42,476 nucleotides of DNA from Actinomycetota bacterium (lineage in GTDB: Bacteria > Actinomycetota > Thermoleophilia > Gaiellales > Gaiellaceae): NCBI GenBank assembly GCA_005888315.1, contig VAWH01000026.1:1-42476 (forward strand). The letters run 5' to 3'. This document shows positions 6,189 through 14,488 of this stretch, piece after piece. Within the stretch, counting starts at the first letter, position 1. Each line of letters opens with the position of its first letter. Below the pieces are notes generated by a model. It ran no database searches. It was not told where the DNA came from and saw only the letters and a program-made list of their open reading frames with translations. The position numbers and the translations under genes are program-made.

Positions 6189-8192
6189 TTTCTGCAAAGC
6201 CCTCTCGTCGAGGACGGGCACGCCGGCCTTCTGCGCCTTCGCGAGCTTCGAGCCTGGGCCTTCCCCCGCGACGAGACCGGTTGTCTTCTTCGAGACCGAG
6301 TCCCCGACCTTGGCCCCCAGTGCCTCGAGCGCGGCCTTCGCCTCCTCCCGCGTGTAGCTCTCGAGTGTCCCCGTGATCACGTAGCTCTGCCCGCTGAGCG
6401 GGCCCTCGACCGGGCGCTCCTCCTCGCCGATCTCCATCCGGAGGCCGAGCCCCCGCAGCTCCTCGACAAGATTGCAATTGGCCTTGTCCTCGAACCATTC
6501 GGCGATCGAGGCCGCACGATCCGGACCGATCCCGTCGATCGCCTGCAGCTCCTCGACCGTTGCGCCGAGCAAGCGGTCGATCGTCCCCAGCTCTCGGGCC
6601 AGCACCCCGGCGGTGACGCCGCCGACGTCGGGGATGTTGAGGCCGTAGAGGACGCGGCGGAACGGAATCTCCTTCGATCGCTCGATCGAGGCGATCACGT
6701 TCGAGGCGCTCTTCTCCTGGAAGCCGTCGAGCTCGAGCAGCTGCTCCTTCGTGAGGCGGTAGAGGTCCGGCACCGAGCGCACGAGGCCGACGTCCCACAG
6801 CCGGCGCACGAGCTGTTCACCGACGCCCTCGATGTCCGCGGCGGCCATCACCCAGTTGTTGAGCGTCTCGATCCCGCGCGACGGACAGTCGCGGTTGGGA
6901 CAGCGGTGCATCGCCTCGCCCTCCGGCTTGACGACGTTTGCCCCGCAAAGCGGGCACTTCTTCGGCATTCGGAATTCCTTCGTCCCCGGGCGGTGGGCGC
7001 CGGCTGGGCCGACGACCTGCGGGATCACGTCGCCGGCGCGCTGCACGATCACGAGGTCGCCCTCGCGAATCTGCTTGCGGTTGATGTCCTCCTCGTTGTG
7101 CAGCGTCGCCTTGGACACGGTGACGCCGCCGACCTCGACCGGCTCGAGCATCGCCCAGGGGTTCAGCGCGCCGGTGCGTCCGACGCGGATCGCGATCTTG
7201 AGCAGCTTCGTCTGCGCCGTCATCGGCGCCCACTTGAATGCTCGCGCCCAACGGGGCCGCTCGTGCAAGGCGCCGAGCCGTGCCTGCTGCTCGTGCGAAT
7301 CGACCTTGATCACGATCCCGTCGATCTCGTAGTCGAGCTCCGCGCGGCGCAGCTCCCACTCGCGGCAAGCCTGCATCACGTCTTCGATCGAGTCGACCCG
7401 CTCGGCGAACGGGTTGGTGCGAAAGCCGTGCTCGCGCAGCCACTCGAGCGTCTCCCAGTGCGTCGCGGTTCCGAGGCCGTCGCGGCGGCCAAGGCCGTAG
7501 ATCCAGATCGAAAGCGGGCGCGCGGCGGTAATCGACGAGTCCTTCTGACGGAGCGACCCCGCCGCCGCGTTGCGCGGGTTCGGCGCCGTCGCCTTGCCTT
7601 CGGATGTGAGCCGCTCGTTGAACTGGCGGAAGCCGGAGAGCGGCATGTACACCTCTCCGCGCACCTCCAGCACGGCGGGCAGGTCGTCACCAAGATCCCG
7701 CATTTGCAGGGGAATCGCGCTGATCGTTCGCAAGTTCGGCGTCACGTCCTCGCCCTGGTACCCGTCGCCCCGCGTCGCTCCGCGGATGAAGACGCCATCC
7801 TCGTAGACGAGGTTGATCGCCGAGCCGTCGATCTTCGGCTCGAGCACGTAGGCGACCGGCTCGTCCGAGTCGAGACGCTTCCGCACGTCCTCTGCCCATT
7901 TCGCCAATGCCTCGTCGGTCGTCACCTTGTCGAGCGAGCCCATCGGGGTCAGGTGCCGTGACTTCTCGAACTTGTCCGAGGGAGGCGCCCCGACGCGCTG
8001 CGTCGGCGAGTCCGGCGTGATCAGGTCCGGATACTCGTCCTCGAGCGCTTTCAGCTCGTCGTAGAGGCGGTCGTAGGCGGCGTCCGAGATCTCCGGATCG
8101 TCCAGAACGTGGTAGCGGTAGAGGTGATGATTCAGCTCGGCGCGAAGCTCGTCGAGCCGCGCCTGGACGTCCTTCACGGCCGGTGCTGCCAT
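6174..8192 (-). CDS. ligA: NAD-dependent DNA ligase
   Basis: This 672-residue replicative and repair ligase has the family's usual length and full domain order. The N-terminal Ia domain has the YxxLYDELK region. The adenylation domain has the nucleotide-accepting lysine K120 in EPKIDG, followed by RGDGYQGEDVT and the GALNPWAMLEPV motif of the NTase end. An OB fold has KATLHNEEDI and RAGDVIP. The four-Cys zinc finger is CPLCG...HRCPNRDCPS. Helix-hairpin-helix repeats (LDGFQEKSA, IDGIGPDRAASIAEWF) come next, and a C-terminal BRCT domain starts at about 595 (SGQSYVITGTLESYTREEA). It seals nicks using NAD+. It is probably co-transcribed with truA, 67 bp upstream. Confidence 0.98.
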   Translation of the reverse strand: MAAPAVKDVQARLDELRAELNHHLYRYHVLDDPEISDAAYDRLYDELKALEDEYPDLITPDSPTQRVGAPPSDKFEKSRHLTPMGSLDKVTTDEALAKWAEDVRKRLDSDEPVAYVLEPKIDGSAINLVYEDGVFIRGATRGDGYQGEDVTPNLRTISAIPLQMRDLGDDLPAVLEVRGEVYMPLSGFRQFNERLTSEGKATAPNPRNAAAGSLRQKDSSITAARPLSIWIYGLGRRDGLGTATHWETLEWLREHGFRTNPFAERVDSIEDVMQACREWELRRAELDYEIDGIVIKVDSHEQQARLGALHERPRWARAFKWAPMTAQTKLLKIAIRVGRTGALNPWAMLEPVEVGGVTVSKATLHNEEDINRKQIREGDLVIVQRAGDVIPQVVGPAGAHRPGTKEFRMPKKCPLCGANVVKPEGEAMHRCPNRDCPSRGIETLNNWVMAAADIEGVGEQLVRRLWDVGLVRSVPDLYRLTKEQLLELDGFQEKSASNVIASIERSKEIPFRRVLYGLNIPDVGGVTAGVLARELGTIDRLLGATVEELQAIDGIGPDRAASIAEWFEDKANCNLVEELRGLGLRMEIGEEERPVEGPLSGQSYVITGTLESYTREEAKAALEALGAKVGDSVSKKTTGLVAGEGPGSKLAKAQKAGVPVLDERALQKLLGR

Positions 8193-8259
8193 CGAGCTGA
8201 TGCTAGCGACGCGGCCTCACGTCTCCCCGTGCCATGTCCCGGGTCACACCGCGGACGTG

Positions 8260-8973
8260 TTAGTAGCGGACGTCGATCAGGTAGAGGCCCCACGGCGGCG
8301 CCGTTGAGCCGGCCTCGCCGCGGTCGCGCCCCTCGAGCAGGGAGGCGATCTCTTCGGGCGCCCGTTCGAGCATCGTCCCGACCAAGGTACGGATCATGTG
8401 CCGCAGGAAGCTGTCGGCCGTGATCTCCAGCTCGAGGGCATCGCCGCGGCGGTGCCAGACCGCGTTCTCGACCGTGCGCACGAAGACGCGGTGCTTCGTC
8501 TCCGTCGGCGTGAAGGCTCGGAAGTCGTGCTCGCCAAGCAATAACTCTGCCGACTCGGGAAGCCGCTCCTCGTCCAGCGGCCGCGGGTACCACCAGCTGC
8601 GTCGCGCCTCGAACGGCGAGGGAGAGCGCCGCCGGTAGATCCGGTAGCGATAGCTCCGCGCCCGCGCGGAGCGGCGGGCATCGAAGTCCGCATCGACCAC
8701 TTCGACCTCGCTGACCGCCAGATCGTCCGGGAGCACGGCGTTCAGAGCCTCGGCGGCGCGCTCGGGAGGCGGACCGCCCTCGGCGTCGACGCTTGCCACC
8801 TGCGCCAGTGCATGCACTCCCGTATCGGTCCGGCCGGCGACCGCCAGCCCGTTCCAGCGGGCGAAGACGCGGTCGAGAGCGTCGCGAAACGTTCCTTCGA
8901 CCGTTCGCAGGCCAGGCTGTGCGGCCCAGCCCCGAAAGCCGGTGCCGTCGTACTCCAACGTTATCTTCAGCAC
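8260..8973 (-). CDS. truA: tRNA pseudouridine synthase A
   Basis: This 237-residue TruA-family enzyme makes pseudouridine at positions 38-40 of tRNA anticodon arms. The catalytic aspartate is D50 in the hallmark motif [14 protein letters not shown]. Other conserved pieces are [15 protein letters not shown] at the N-terminus, [19 protein letters not shown] and [15 protein letters not shown]. The start is GTG at 8973, preceded by AGGA at about 9 nt. In many bacteria truA lies directly after rplQ. Here a plus-strand membrane protein gene is inserted between rplQ and truA, so truA probably has its own promoter in the 8974-9052 gap. Confidence 0.96.
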   Translation of the reverse strand: MLKITLEYDGTGFRGWAAQPGLRTVEGTFRDALDRVFARWNGLAVAGRTDTGVHALAQVASVDAEGGPPPERAAEALNAVLPDDLAVSEVEVVDADFDARRSARARSYRYRIYRRRSPSPFEARRSWWYPRPLDEERLPESAELLLGEHDFRAFTPTETKHRVFVRTVENAVWHRRGDALELEITADSFLRHMIRTLVGTMLERAPEEIASLLEGRDRGEAGSTAPPWGLYLIDVRY

Positions 8974-8983
8974 GTCAGGGGAT

Positions 8984-9044
8984 CCTGACCTCAGTTGTCA
9001 GGCGTGCCTTATGATAGGAGTACTTGCAGACCGTCTGGTAAACT
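8984..9044 (+). promoter_or_regulatory. Divergent control region with inverted repeats and extended -10
   Basis: The 79-bp gap between truA and the VIT-like gene holds the inverted repeat CCTGAC...GTCAGG (8984-8989 with 8997-9002) overlapping the 14-mer TCAGGCGTGCCTTA (8998-9011), whose halves resemble the AGG/CCT arms of DtxR/IdeR-type boxes. TGGTAAACT (9036-9044) is an extended -10 hexamer eight bases before the ATG at 9053, giving a near-leaderless transcript. Assignment to an iron or manganese repressor is a guess from the downstream gene family. Confidence 0.35.
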
Positions 9045-9052
9045 CTACTCGG

Positions 9053-9529
9053 ATGAGCGACCGCCAGATCTTCCTGCTCCAGCGCGTTCAGCCGGCGATG
9101 ACCGGTCTGATCGACGGTTCGCTCTCGACCCTCGCTCCGATCTTCGCCGTTGCGCTCGCGACTCATAAGCCGCACGTCGCCTTCTTCGCCGGGCTCGCGA
9201 CAGCGATCGGTGCGGGTATCAGCATGGCTTTCTCGGAGGGGCTTTCGGATACCGGCGAGTTCACCGGTCGCGGCAACCCCTTCGTACGAGGCTCAATCAC
9301 CGGCGGCGGCACGTTCATCGGCGGCATCCTGCACACGCTGCCCTTCCTGATCCCGCACTACCGCGCAGCGATCATCCTCGCGATCATCGTGGTCGCCTTC
9401 GAGCTCGTGACGCTGGCTTGGCTGCGCTGGCGCTACTTCGAGGTCAGCTTCGCTCGGGCGCTCGGAACGGTGACGCTCGGAGGCGTCGTGATCGCAGCCG
9501 TCAGCGCCGGGCTCGGCACGGCTGCCTAA
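9053..9529 (+). CDS. VIT/CCC1-like integral membrane protein
   Basis: This 158-residue membrane protein has four or five hydrophobic segments (about residues 18-33, 40-58, 85-105, 108-128, 137-157). The segment FAGLATAIGAGISMAFSEGLSDTGE resembles the first helices of the VIT1/CCC1 family of vacuolar iron/manganese transporters, where a small-residue helix is followed by acidic residues. The protein is shorter than full VIT proteins and lacks an obvious cytosolic metal-binding insert, so the transport role is tentative. The ATG at 9053 was chosen because the methionine-led frame begins just before the family-like region and lies eight bases behind a -10 box. It is convergent with rplQ and inserted between rplQ and truA. 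Confidence 0.7.
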   Translation: MSDRQIFLLQRVQPAMTGLIDGSLSTLAPIFAVALATHKPHVAFFAGLATAIGAGISMAFSEGLSDTGEFTGRGNPFVRGSITGGGTFIGGILHTLPFLIPHYRAAIILAIIVVAFELVTLAWLRWRYFEVSFARALGTVTLGGVVIAAVSAGLGTAA

Positions 9530-9563
9530 ACGTTTCGAGAGCCTCAACGGCACCGGGCTTTGC

Positions 9564-9634
9564 CAGCCGGGATTAGACGGACGCCTGGGCGAAGCCCAGT
9601 CGTCCTCGACTTCGGCGTCGCGGGCGAGCGCCTT
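9564..9634 (+). repeat. Dispersed two-hairpin element, copy C
   Basis: It lies between the convergent VIT-like gene and rplQ, with sense orientation plus (after the VIT-like gene). It starts with AGCCGGGATTAGACGG. Hairpin 1 has outer arm GGACG/CGTCC and inner arm TGGGC/GCCCA with loop GAA, so nearly every pair differs from copies A and B while pairing is kept. Hairpin 2, GGCGTCGCGGGCGAGCGCC, is less regular. It could serve as a bidirectional terminator, but no T-run follows. Confidence 0.8.
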
Positions 9635-9646
9635 GGGCAGCCTGAG

Positions 9647-10030
9647 TTATTCCGCGGCCGAGCCCGACCGCGGCACGTGGTCGACCAGCTCGAGATAGGC
9701 CATCTCTGCCGCGTCCCCCTGGCGAGGGCCGAGCTTGACGATCCGCGAGTAACCGCCCGGGCGATCCGAGAAGCGAGGCCCGACCTCGCTGAAGAGCTTG
9801 TGGACGACGTCCTGTGAGCGCAGGAACTTCAGCGCCTGCCGCCTGGCCGGCACGTCGCCGCGCCGGCCAAGCGTGATCATCTCCTCCGCAACCGGGCGGA
9901 CCTCCTTCGCCTTCGCGACGGTGGTCTTGATCCGGCCGTGCTCGATCAGGGACGCGGTCAGGTTGGCGTAGAGCGCCTTGCGGTGGGCGGAGTCCCGCCC
10001 GAGCTTCCTGCCGGCCCGCTGGTGGCGCAT
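9647..10030 (-). CDS. rplQ: Ribosomal protein L17
   Basis: This 127-residue large-subunit protein sits near the exit tunnel. The family start [17 protein letters not shown] is directly recognisable, as are [22 protein letters not shown] and [17 protein letters not shown]. The ATG at 10030 matches the family N-terminus but has no Shine-Dalgarno sequence, because hairpin element D ends four bases upstream. An in-frame GTG at 10099, inside element D, would add 23 residues of element-encoded sequence. Which one is used cannot be decided from the sequence. It is the last gene of the alpha cluster, 116 bp after rpoA. Confidence 0.95.
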   Translation of the reverse strand: MRHQRAGRKLGRDSAHRKALYANLTASLIEHGRIKTTVAKAKEVRPVAEEMITLGRRGDVPARRQALKFLRSQDVVHKLFSEVGPRFSDRPGGYSRIVKLGPRQGDAAEMAYLELVDHVPRSGSAAE

Positions 10031-10033
10031 CGG

Positions 10034-10107
10034 TCTAAGGCGTCGCTCGCGATGCCGACTGAGAGGCTGTGCCGGCTTTGCCGGTGCAGCCGTCTTCACC
10101 CGGCTTG
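10034..10107 (-). repeat. Dispersed two-hairpin element, copy D (between rpoA and rplQ)
   Basis: Sense orientation is minus. It starts AGCCGGGTGAAGACGG, where the TTTAGAC of other copies has become TGAAGAC. Hairpin 1 has outer arm GGCTG/CAGCC, CA/CA loop, inner arm CCGGC/GCCGG and AAA. Hairpin 2 is GGCATCGCGAGCGACGCC. It ends four bases before the rplQ ATG and is open in the rplQ frame from a GTG at 10099. Confidence 0.85.
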
Positions 10108-10146
10108 GTGGACACGGACAGGTCGAAGTGTGACTGCGTCATTGGG

Positions 10147-11142
10147 CTATGCGGCTCCGCCGCCGCCGTTCTCGCCGCGCAGCGTCAGGCCGTGCGTTCC
10201 GAGCGTCTCCTTGACCTCCTCGATCGACTTCTTGCCGAAGTTCGGGATCGCGGCCAGCTCGTTCTCGGTCTTGACGACGAGGTCGCCAATCGTCTCGATC
10301 CCGACGCGCTTGAGACAGTTGTACGAGCGGACGCCGAGCTCGAGCTCCTCGATCGGGAAGTTCTCCATCCCGTGCGCGAGCGCCGGCTCCAGTCCCGCGC
10401 CTCCGTCGGCCGCGGCAGCAGCCTCGCCGAAGCCCTCGATCCGGTCGAGATCGGTGAAGATCGCGAGCTGGCGGATGAGGATCTCGGCGGCCTGGCCGAT
10501 CGCGTCGCGTGGGTCGAGCGAGCCGTCGGTGGTGACGTCGAGGATCAGCTTGTCGTAGTCGGTGCGCTGCCCGACGCGCGCGGCCTCGACGTCGTAGGAG
10601 ACCCGCCGGACCGGCGAGAAGATCGAGTCGACCGGGATGACGCCGATCGTGTGCTCGGGGCCGCGGTTCAGCTCGGCCGGGACGTAGCCGCGGCCGCGGC
10701 CGATCGTCAGTGTCACCTCGAGCTTGCCCTTGTCGGACAGGTTCGCGATCTCGAGATCGGGATTGAGGATCTCGAGCTCCGCCGGGGCCTCGATGTCCTT
10801 GGCCGTGACCGTGCCCGCTCCCCGCTTCGACAGGCGCACCTCGATCTCGGGCGAGTCGCCGTGTAGACGCGCGATCAGGTTCTTGAAGTTGAGCAGGATG
10901 TCGGTGACGTCCTCGCGCACCCCCGGCAGAGTCGTGAACTCGTGCGCAACGCCCTCGATCTTGACCGAGGTGACGGCGGCGCCCTCGAGCGACGAGAGCA
11001 GCACGCGGCGCAGCGAGTTGCCGAACGTGTAGCCGAAGCCGCGATCGAGCGGCTCGATCTGGAAGATCCCGCGGTTCTCGTCGATCTCCTCGTGGACGAT
11101 CCTGGGGATCTGGAACTCCATCAAACTCGTTCTTGTTGCCAT
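10147..11142 (-). CDS. rpoA: RNA polymerase alpha subunit
   Basis: This 331-residue subunit dimerises to seed RNA polymerase assembly and contacts activators and UP elements through its C-terminal domain. The N-terminal domain has the EPLDRGFGYTFGNSLRRVLLSSL assembly motif and YDKLILDVTTDGSLDPRDA. The alpha-CTD (about 255-320) has IEELELGVRSYNCLKRVGI and FGKKSIEEVKETLGTHGL. A short Gly/Ala tail ends the protein. The ATG at 11142 follows AGAAAGG at a normal distance; an ATG seven codons in (MEFQIPRI) is the alternative. It is followed by element D and then rplQ. Confidence 0.98.
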   Translation of the reverse strand: MATRTSLMEFQIPRIVHEEIDENRGIFQIEPLDRGFGYTFGNSLRRVLLSSLEGAAVTSVKIEGVAHEFTTLPGVREDVTDILLNFKNLIARLHGDSPEIEVRLSKRGAGTVTAKDIEAPAELEILNPDLEIANLSDKGKLEVTLTIGRGRGYVPAELNRGPEHTIGVIPVDSIFSPVRRVSYDVEAARVGQRTDYDKLILDVTTDGSLDPRDAIGQAAEILIRQLAIFTDLDRIEGFGEAAAAADGGAGLEPALAHGMENFPIEELELGVRSYNCLKRVGIETIGDLVVKTENELAAIPNFGKKSIEEVKETLGTHGLTLRGENGGGGAA

Positions 11143-11155
11143 GTAAGCCTTTCTG

Positions 11156-11776
11156 TTACTTGGAGTAGAGCTCGACGATGAGCGATTCCTGGACGGGTGT
11201 GTCGATCTCCCCGCGCTCCGGCAGCTTCAGGATCTTGCCCGTGAGGCCGTCGTGGTCGGCTTGGAGCCAGGGGGCGACGGAGGCCGTCAGATCGGTGGCG
11301 TCGCGGACGATCTGCTCGGCCGAGCTGCCCGGCGCCATCGAGACGATGTCGTCCGGCTTGACCTGGTAGCTGGGGATGTTGACCCGGCGGCCGTTGACGT
11401 GGAAGTGGCCGTGGCGAACAAGCTGGCGCGCCTGGGCGCGCGAGCTGGCGAAGCCGAGCCGATAGACGACGTTGTCGAGGCGCGTCTCGAGCATCCGCAA
11501 CAGTTCCTCGCCGGTGACGCCCGAGCCCTTGGCGGCCTTCGTGTAGTAGGTGCGGAATTGCTTCTCGAGCAGGCCGTAGTAGCGGCGCGCCTTCTGCTTC
11601 TCGCGCAGCTGCAGCAGGTACTCGCTCTGCTTGATCCGGCCGCGACCGTGCTCTCCCGGCGGATACGACCGGCGCTCGATCGCGCACTTCTCGGTCAGGC
11701 AGCGCTCGCCCTTGAGGAAGAGCTTCATGCCTTCCCGGCGGCAGATGCGGCACTTGGGGCCGGTGTCTCGGGCCAT
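11156..11776 (-). CDS. rpsD: Ribosomal protein S4, zinc-binding form
   Basis: This 206-residue primary 16S rRNA-binding protein nucleates small-subunit assembly. It is the C+ type: C9, C12, C26 and C31 (CRIC...CLTEKC) form a zinc site. The S4 RNA-binding domain is seen in [45 protein letters not shown]. The ATG at 11776 follows a strong GGGAGGTGG at 7 nt. The whole 166-bp gap to rpsK is a leader closely similar to the one in front of rpsJ. S4 is a known autogenous translational repressor in several bacteria, so an unusual leader here is of interest; that link is inference. Confidence 0.98.
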   Translation of the reverse strand: MARDTGPKCRICRREGMKLFLKGERCLTEKCAIERRSYPPGEHGRGRIKQSEYLLQLREKQKARRYYGLLEKQFRTYYTKAAKGSGVTGEELLRMLETRLDNVVYRLGFASSRAQARQLVRHGHFHVNGRRVNIPSYQVKPDDIVSMAPGSSAEQIVRDATDLTASVAPWLQADHDGLTGKILKLPERGEIDTPVQESLIVELYSK

Positions 11777-11942
11777 CAGCGGCCACCTCCCGTGGGGCTC
11801 GTGCCCGCCAGCCGCGAAAAGCCGCTCGGGCAAGGACGCAGGGAGTGTTCGTAGCTGGAAGCTACGGACGCGACTGAGGACGCAGCCAGTGTGAGCTTTG
11901 CAGCGCCCTGGCGGGTGCGAGACACGCGGGAGGGGGCCGTCA
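11777..11942 (-). repeat. Twin ribosomal leader, copy 1 (rpsK to rpsD)
   Basis: This fills the gap between rpsK and rpsD and aligns without indels to 26743-26909. The inner hairpin CGTAGCTTCCAGCTACG (11850-11866) is perfect, and copy 2 has a paired change at the stem top. The long outer stem joins 11908-11921 with 11798-11811: CTCG/CGAG, a CA/CA internal loop, then CCCGCCAG/CTGGCGGG. A 55-codon frame starts at an ATG overlapping the rpsK stop (TGATGA, 11943) and stops at a TGA overlapping the rpsD ATG (TGATG, 11776). The rpsD Shine-Dalgarno sequence lies within the element. Confidence 0.85.
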
Positions 11943-12350
11943 TCAGACCCTCCGCCTCTTCTTGGGCCGCACCCCGTTGTGAGCTTGCGGGGTGACGTCC
12001 TTGACGCCGAGGATCTCGAGGCCGGCGGCCTGTAGGGAGCGGATCGCGGTCTCGCGGCCCGAGCCCGGCCCTTTGACGAAGACCTCGACCTTCTGGAGCC
12101 CGTGCTCCATGCCCTTGCGCGCGCAGGAGTCGGCGGTCACCTGCGCGGCGAACGGCGTCGACTTGCGCGAGCCTTTGAAGCCGGCCGACCCGGCCGACTC
12201 CCACGCGATCACGTTCCCTTCGCCGTCGGTGAGCGAGACGATCGTGTTGTTGAACGAGGTCTTGATGTGCGCCTGGCCGATCGCGATGTTCTTGCGAACG
12301 CGGCGGCGCGTGCGACCACGGGTCGCTGCTCTGCGCGGAGTCGGGGGCAT
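11943..12350 (-). CDS. rpsK: Ribosomal protein S11
   Basis: This 135-residue small-subunit platform protein has conserved blocks [44 protein letters not shown]-like [39 protein letters not shown] and the basic C-terminus [10 protein letters not shown], matching the family from end to end. The ATG at 12350 shares its first base with the rpsM stop (TGATG), so the pair is translationally coupled. Its own stop overlaps an ATG that opens the small frame in the leader before rpsD. Confidence 0.97.
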   Translation of the reverse strand: MPPTPRRAATRGRTRRRVRKNIAIGQAHIKTSFNNTIVSLTDGEGNVIAWESAGSAGFKGSRKSTPFAAQVTADSCARKGMEHGLQKVEVFVKGPGSGRETAIRSLQAAGLEILGVKDVTPQAHNGVRPKKRRRV

Positions 12351-12730
12351 CAGGTCTTCGTGGCCGCCTTCTTGCCGCGGCCGACGGTCTTCTTCGGGCC
12401 CTTGCGGGTGCGCGCGTTGGTCTTCGTGCGCTGGCCGTGCACCGGTAGGCCGCGCCGGTGACGCAAGCCGCGGTAGGAGCCGATCTCCTGCAGCCGCTTG
12501 ATCGATTGCTGGCGCTCACGGCGGAGGTCACCCTCGACCTGAAGCGTGTCGATGTACTCCCGCAGCTTCGTCACCTCGTCGTCGGTCAGGTCCTTGACCT
12601 TCTCGTCGGGCGAGAGACCGAGCTCGGCGCAAACCTTCCGCGCGGTCGGCTGGCCGATCCCGTAGATGTACGTCAGCCCGATCTCGAGCCGCTTCTGATT
12701 CGGGAGGTTTACCCCTGCAATTCGCGCCAT
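12350..12730 (-). CDS. rpsM: Ribosomal protein S13
   Basis: This 126-residue head protein contacts P-site tRNA and the B1 bridges. The family N-terminus [26 protein letters not shown] is present, as are [42 protein letters not shown] and a Lys-rich tail. The ATG at 12730 overlaps the rpmJ stop by one base (TAATG), showing coupling in the infA-rpmJ-rpsM-rpsK-rpsD-rpoA-rplQ order. Confidence 0.97.
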   Translation of the reverse strand: MARIAGVNLPNQKRLEIGLTYIYGIGQPTARKVCAELGLSPDEKVKDLTDDEVTKLREYIDTLQVEGDLRRERQQSIKRLQEIGSYRGLRHRRGLPVHGQRTKTNARTRKGPKKTVGRGKKAATKT

Positions 12731-12843
12731 TAGCCCTGCCTTTGCTTGTGTCGCGGGTTCGTGCAGATGACCATGGTCTTGCCGTGCCGCTTGATCACGC
12801 GGCAGCGCTCGCACATGGGCTTCACTGAGGCTCGTACTTTCAT
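12730..12843 (-). CDS. rpmJ: Ribosomal protein L36, zinc-binding form
   Basis: This is a 37-residue protein, [20 protein letters not shown] at the N-terminus, with the C+ zinc ligands C11, C14, C27 and H32. Its length and sequence are those of standard bacterial L36. It begins one base after the infA stop and ends in a TAATG overlap with rpsM. Confidence 0.97.
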   Translation of the reverse strand: MKVRASVKPMCERCRVIKRHGKTMVICTNPRHKQRQG

Positions 12844-12844
12844 T

Positions 12845-13066
12845 TCAACGCTCTCTGTAGGTGATTCGACCGCGGGTGAGGTCGTAGGGCGACAGCTCCA
12901 CCTTCACCTTGTCGCCCGGAAGGATGCGGATGTAGTGCTTTCGCATCTTCCCCGAGATCTTCGCCAGCACCTCGTGGCCGTCGTCCAGCTTGACGCGGAA
13001 CATCGTGCTCGGAAGGGCCTCGGTGATCTCGCCTTCGACCTCGATCTTGTCGTCTTGCTTCGCCAA
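12845..13066 (-). CDS. infA: Translation initiation factor IF-1
   Basis: This 73-residue S1-like OB-fold factor blocks the ribosomal A site during initiation. [20 protein letters not shown] and the basic [23 protein letters not shown] end are characteristic. The start codon is TTG at 13066 with GAGGT just upstream; no ATG exists in frame. It is separated from map by 73 bp containing a perfect 8-bp hairpin. Confidence 0.97.
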   Translation of the reverse strand: MAKQDDKIEVEGEITEALPSTMFRVKLDDGHEVLAKISGKMRKHYIRILPGDKVKVELSPYDLTRGRITYRER

Positions 13067-13078
13067 TTACCTCGCAGA

Positions 13079-13101
13079 AACCGCGCCTCATCAGCGCGGT
13101 T
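13079..13101 (-). terminator. Hairpin between map and infA
   Basis: AACCGCGC and GCGCGGTT form a perfect 8-bp stem with a 7-nt loop, followed on the minus strand by TTTCTGCGAGG, which includes the infA Shine-Dalgarno region. The T-run is only three bases, so it may be a weak terminator, an RNA processing site or a translation-control hairpin in the leader of infA. Confidence 0.45.
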
Positions 13102-13139
13102 GTCGGGACACCGAAAAACACGGCTCGCGCCGCGGCTGA

Positions 13140-13916
13140 TCATGGTAGCAAACCGGCTTGGACAGGCCGTTTTGCCGCCGTGAGCACCCTCGGACCGTCC
13201 TCCGTCACGGCAACGGTGTGCTCGAAGTGCGCCGAGAGGGAGCCGTCGGCCGAGGAGATCGACCATTCGTCGGCGTGCATGACCACGTCCGGGCCGCCCG
13301 CGTTGATCATCGGCTCGATCGCAAGAGTCATTCCCGGGAGCAGCTCGGGTCCGCGTGCGGGCGCGCCGAAGTTCGGGATCTGCGGGTCCTCGTGGTAGGC
13401 ACGGCCGACGCCGTGGCCGACCAGGCTGCGGACGACCGAGAAGCCAGCTCCCTCGACGACCGTCTGGACGGCGTGGCCGATGTCGGAGACGTGCCTGCCG
13501 ACGCGCGCCTGCTCGATCCCGGCCGCAAGGGCTTCCTGGCACACGTCCAGTAGGCGCTCGGCGTCCGCCGAGATCTCGCCGACGCCGAACGTGTAGGCGC
13601 TGTCGGCGACGAGGCCGTCGAGCGTGACGCCGATATCCACCGAGATGACGTCCCCCTCTTTCGCCCTGTACTCGGTCGGGATGCCATGCACGATCATGGC
13701 GTTCGGCGAGATGCACAGCGTGGCCGGATAACCGCGGTAGCCCTTGGAGGTGGGCACACCGCCGCGCTCGCGGATGTACTCCTCGGCGAGGCGGTCGAGG
13801 TCGATCATCGAGATCCCGGGCCTGAGCTCATCGCCGATTATCGCGAGCGTGTCGACGACGATCTCGCCCGCACGCGCCATGCCCTCGATCTCGGCTTGGG
13901 ACTTGCGAATAATCAT
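13140..13916 (-). CDS. map: Methionine aminopeptidase, type I
   Basis: This 258-residue enzyme removes the initiator Met from nascent proteins. The five dinuclear-metal ligands are visible in order: D in ISVDIGV, D in VADSAYTFGVG, H in GHGVGRAYHEDPQIPNFG, E in MTLAIEPMIN and E in AHFEHTVAVTEDGP. There is no N-terminal zinc or SH3 extension, so it is the short class Ia form. The ATG at 13916 overlaps the adk stop (ATGA), and the order secY-adk-map-infA is the classical spc-alpha junction. Confidence 0.98.
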   Translation of the reverse strand: MIIRKSQAEIEGMARAGEIVVDTLAIIGDELRPGISMIDLDRLAEEYIRERGGVPTSKGYRGYPATLCISPNAMIVHGIPTEYRAKEGDVISVDIGVTLDGLVADSAYTFGVGEISADAERLLDVCQEALAAGIEQARVGRHVSDIGHAVQTVVEGAGFSVVRSLVGHGVGRAYHEDPQIPNFGAPARGPELLPGMTLAIEPMINAGGPDVVMHADEWSISSADGSLSAHFEHTVAVTEDGPRVLTAAKRPVQAGLLP

Positions 13917-14488
13917 CTGACGGCCACCTGCTCCAACGCAGCCTGGATCTCTGCAAAGACCTCGTTCGGCGTCCCGTCCGCGTGGATTGTGACGAGGTGA
14001 CCCTGAGCCCGGTAGTGCTCGACGAGCGGCTCTGTCTCGCGGTGGTAGAGCTCGAGGCGCGTGCGGATTCCCTCGGGCGTGTCGTCCGGGCGGCCTTCCT
14101 CGCGGGCTCGCTTGAGCAGGCGCTCGATGCAGATCTCGTCCGAGACCTGCAGCGCGAAGACCACGGTCAACTCGCGGCCGATCTCGCGCAGCATCGCGTC
14201 GAGCGCGTCGGCCTGCGGCGTCGTGCGCGGAAAGCCGTCCAGCACGAATCCGTCGGCGGCGTCGGGCTCCTCGAGCCGTTCGCGGATCAGCTCGATCATG
14301 ATCTCGTCGGGAACCAGCCGGCCGGCCTCGTAGATCGGCTTGACGCGAAGCCCGAGCGGGGTCTCCGCTTCCATTGCGACGCGCAGCATGTCGCCCGTCG
14401 CGATGTGCGGAATCCCGAACTCGGCCGAGATCCGCTTGGCCTGCGTTCCCTTCCCGGATCCCTGCGGACCCAGCAAGAGAATGTTCAC
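13913..14488 (-). CDS. adk: Adenylate kinase, short LID form
   Basis: This 191-residue enzyme interconverts AMP, ADP and ATP. It has the P-loop GPQGSGKGTQ, the AMP-site motif ATGDMLR, and GFVLDGFPRTTPQADAL. The LID is reduced to about a dozen residues (LLKRAREEGRPDDTPEGIRTR) with no zinc cysteines, as in other short actinobacterial Adk proteins. The GTG at 14488 is the only start matching the family N-terminus (MNILLLGPQGSGKG). Its likely Shine-Dalgarno stretch, GGTGGGG, lies in the 3' arm of a 13-bp inverted repeat spanning the secY-adk gap. Confidence 0.97.
   Translation of the reverse strand: MNILLLGPQGSGKGTQAKRISAEFGIPHIATGDMLRVAMEAETPLGLRVKPIYEAGRLVPDEIMIELIRERLEEPDAADGFVLDGFPRTTPQADALDAMLREIGRELTVVFALQVSDEICIERLLKRAREEGRPDDTPEGIRTRLELYHRETEPLVEHYRAQGHLVTIHADGTPNEVFAEIQAALEQVAVR

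Noticed and set aside
9564-9634. Element C as an ordinary rho-independent terminator
   Set aside because: No T-run follows on either strand, and the same structure occurs inside rplD and before rplQ, where termination would be harmful.
11776-11943. Calling the 55-codon frame between rpsK and rpsD a gene
   Set aside because: The start and stop overlaps are suggestive, but the second copy lacks an ATG/GTG/TTG start and the differences favour amino-acid change over silence. It is kept as part of the leader finding, not as a CDS.
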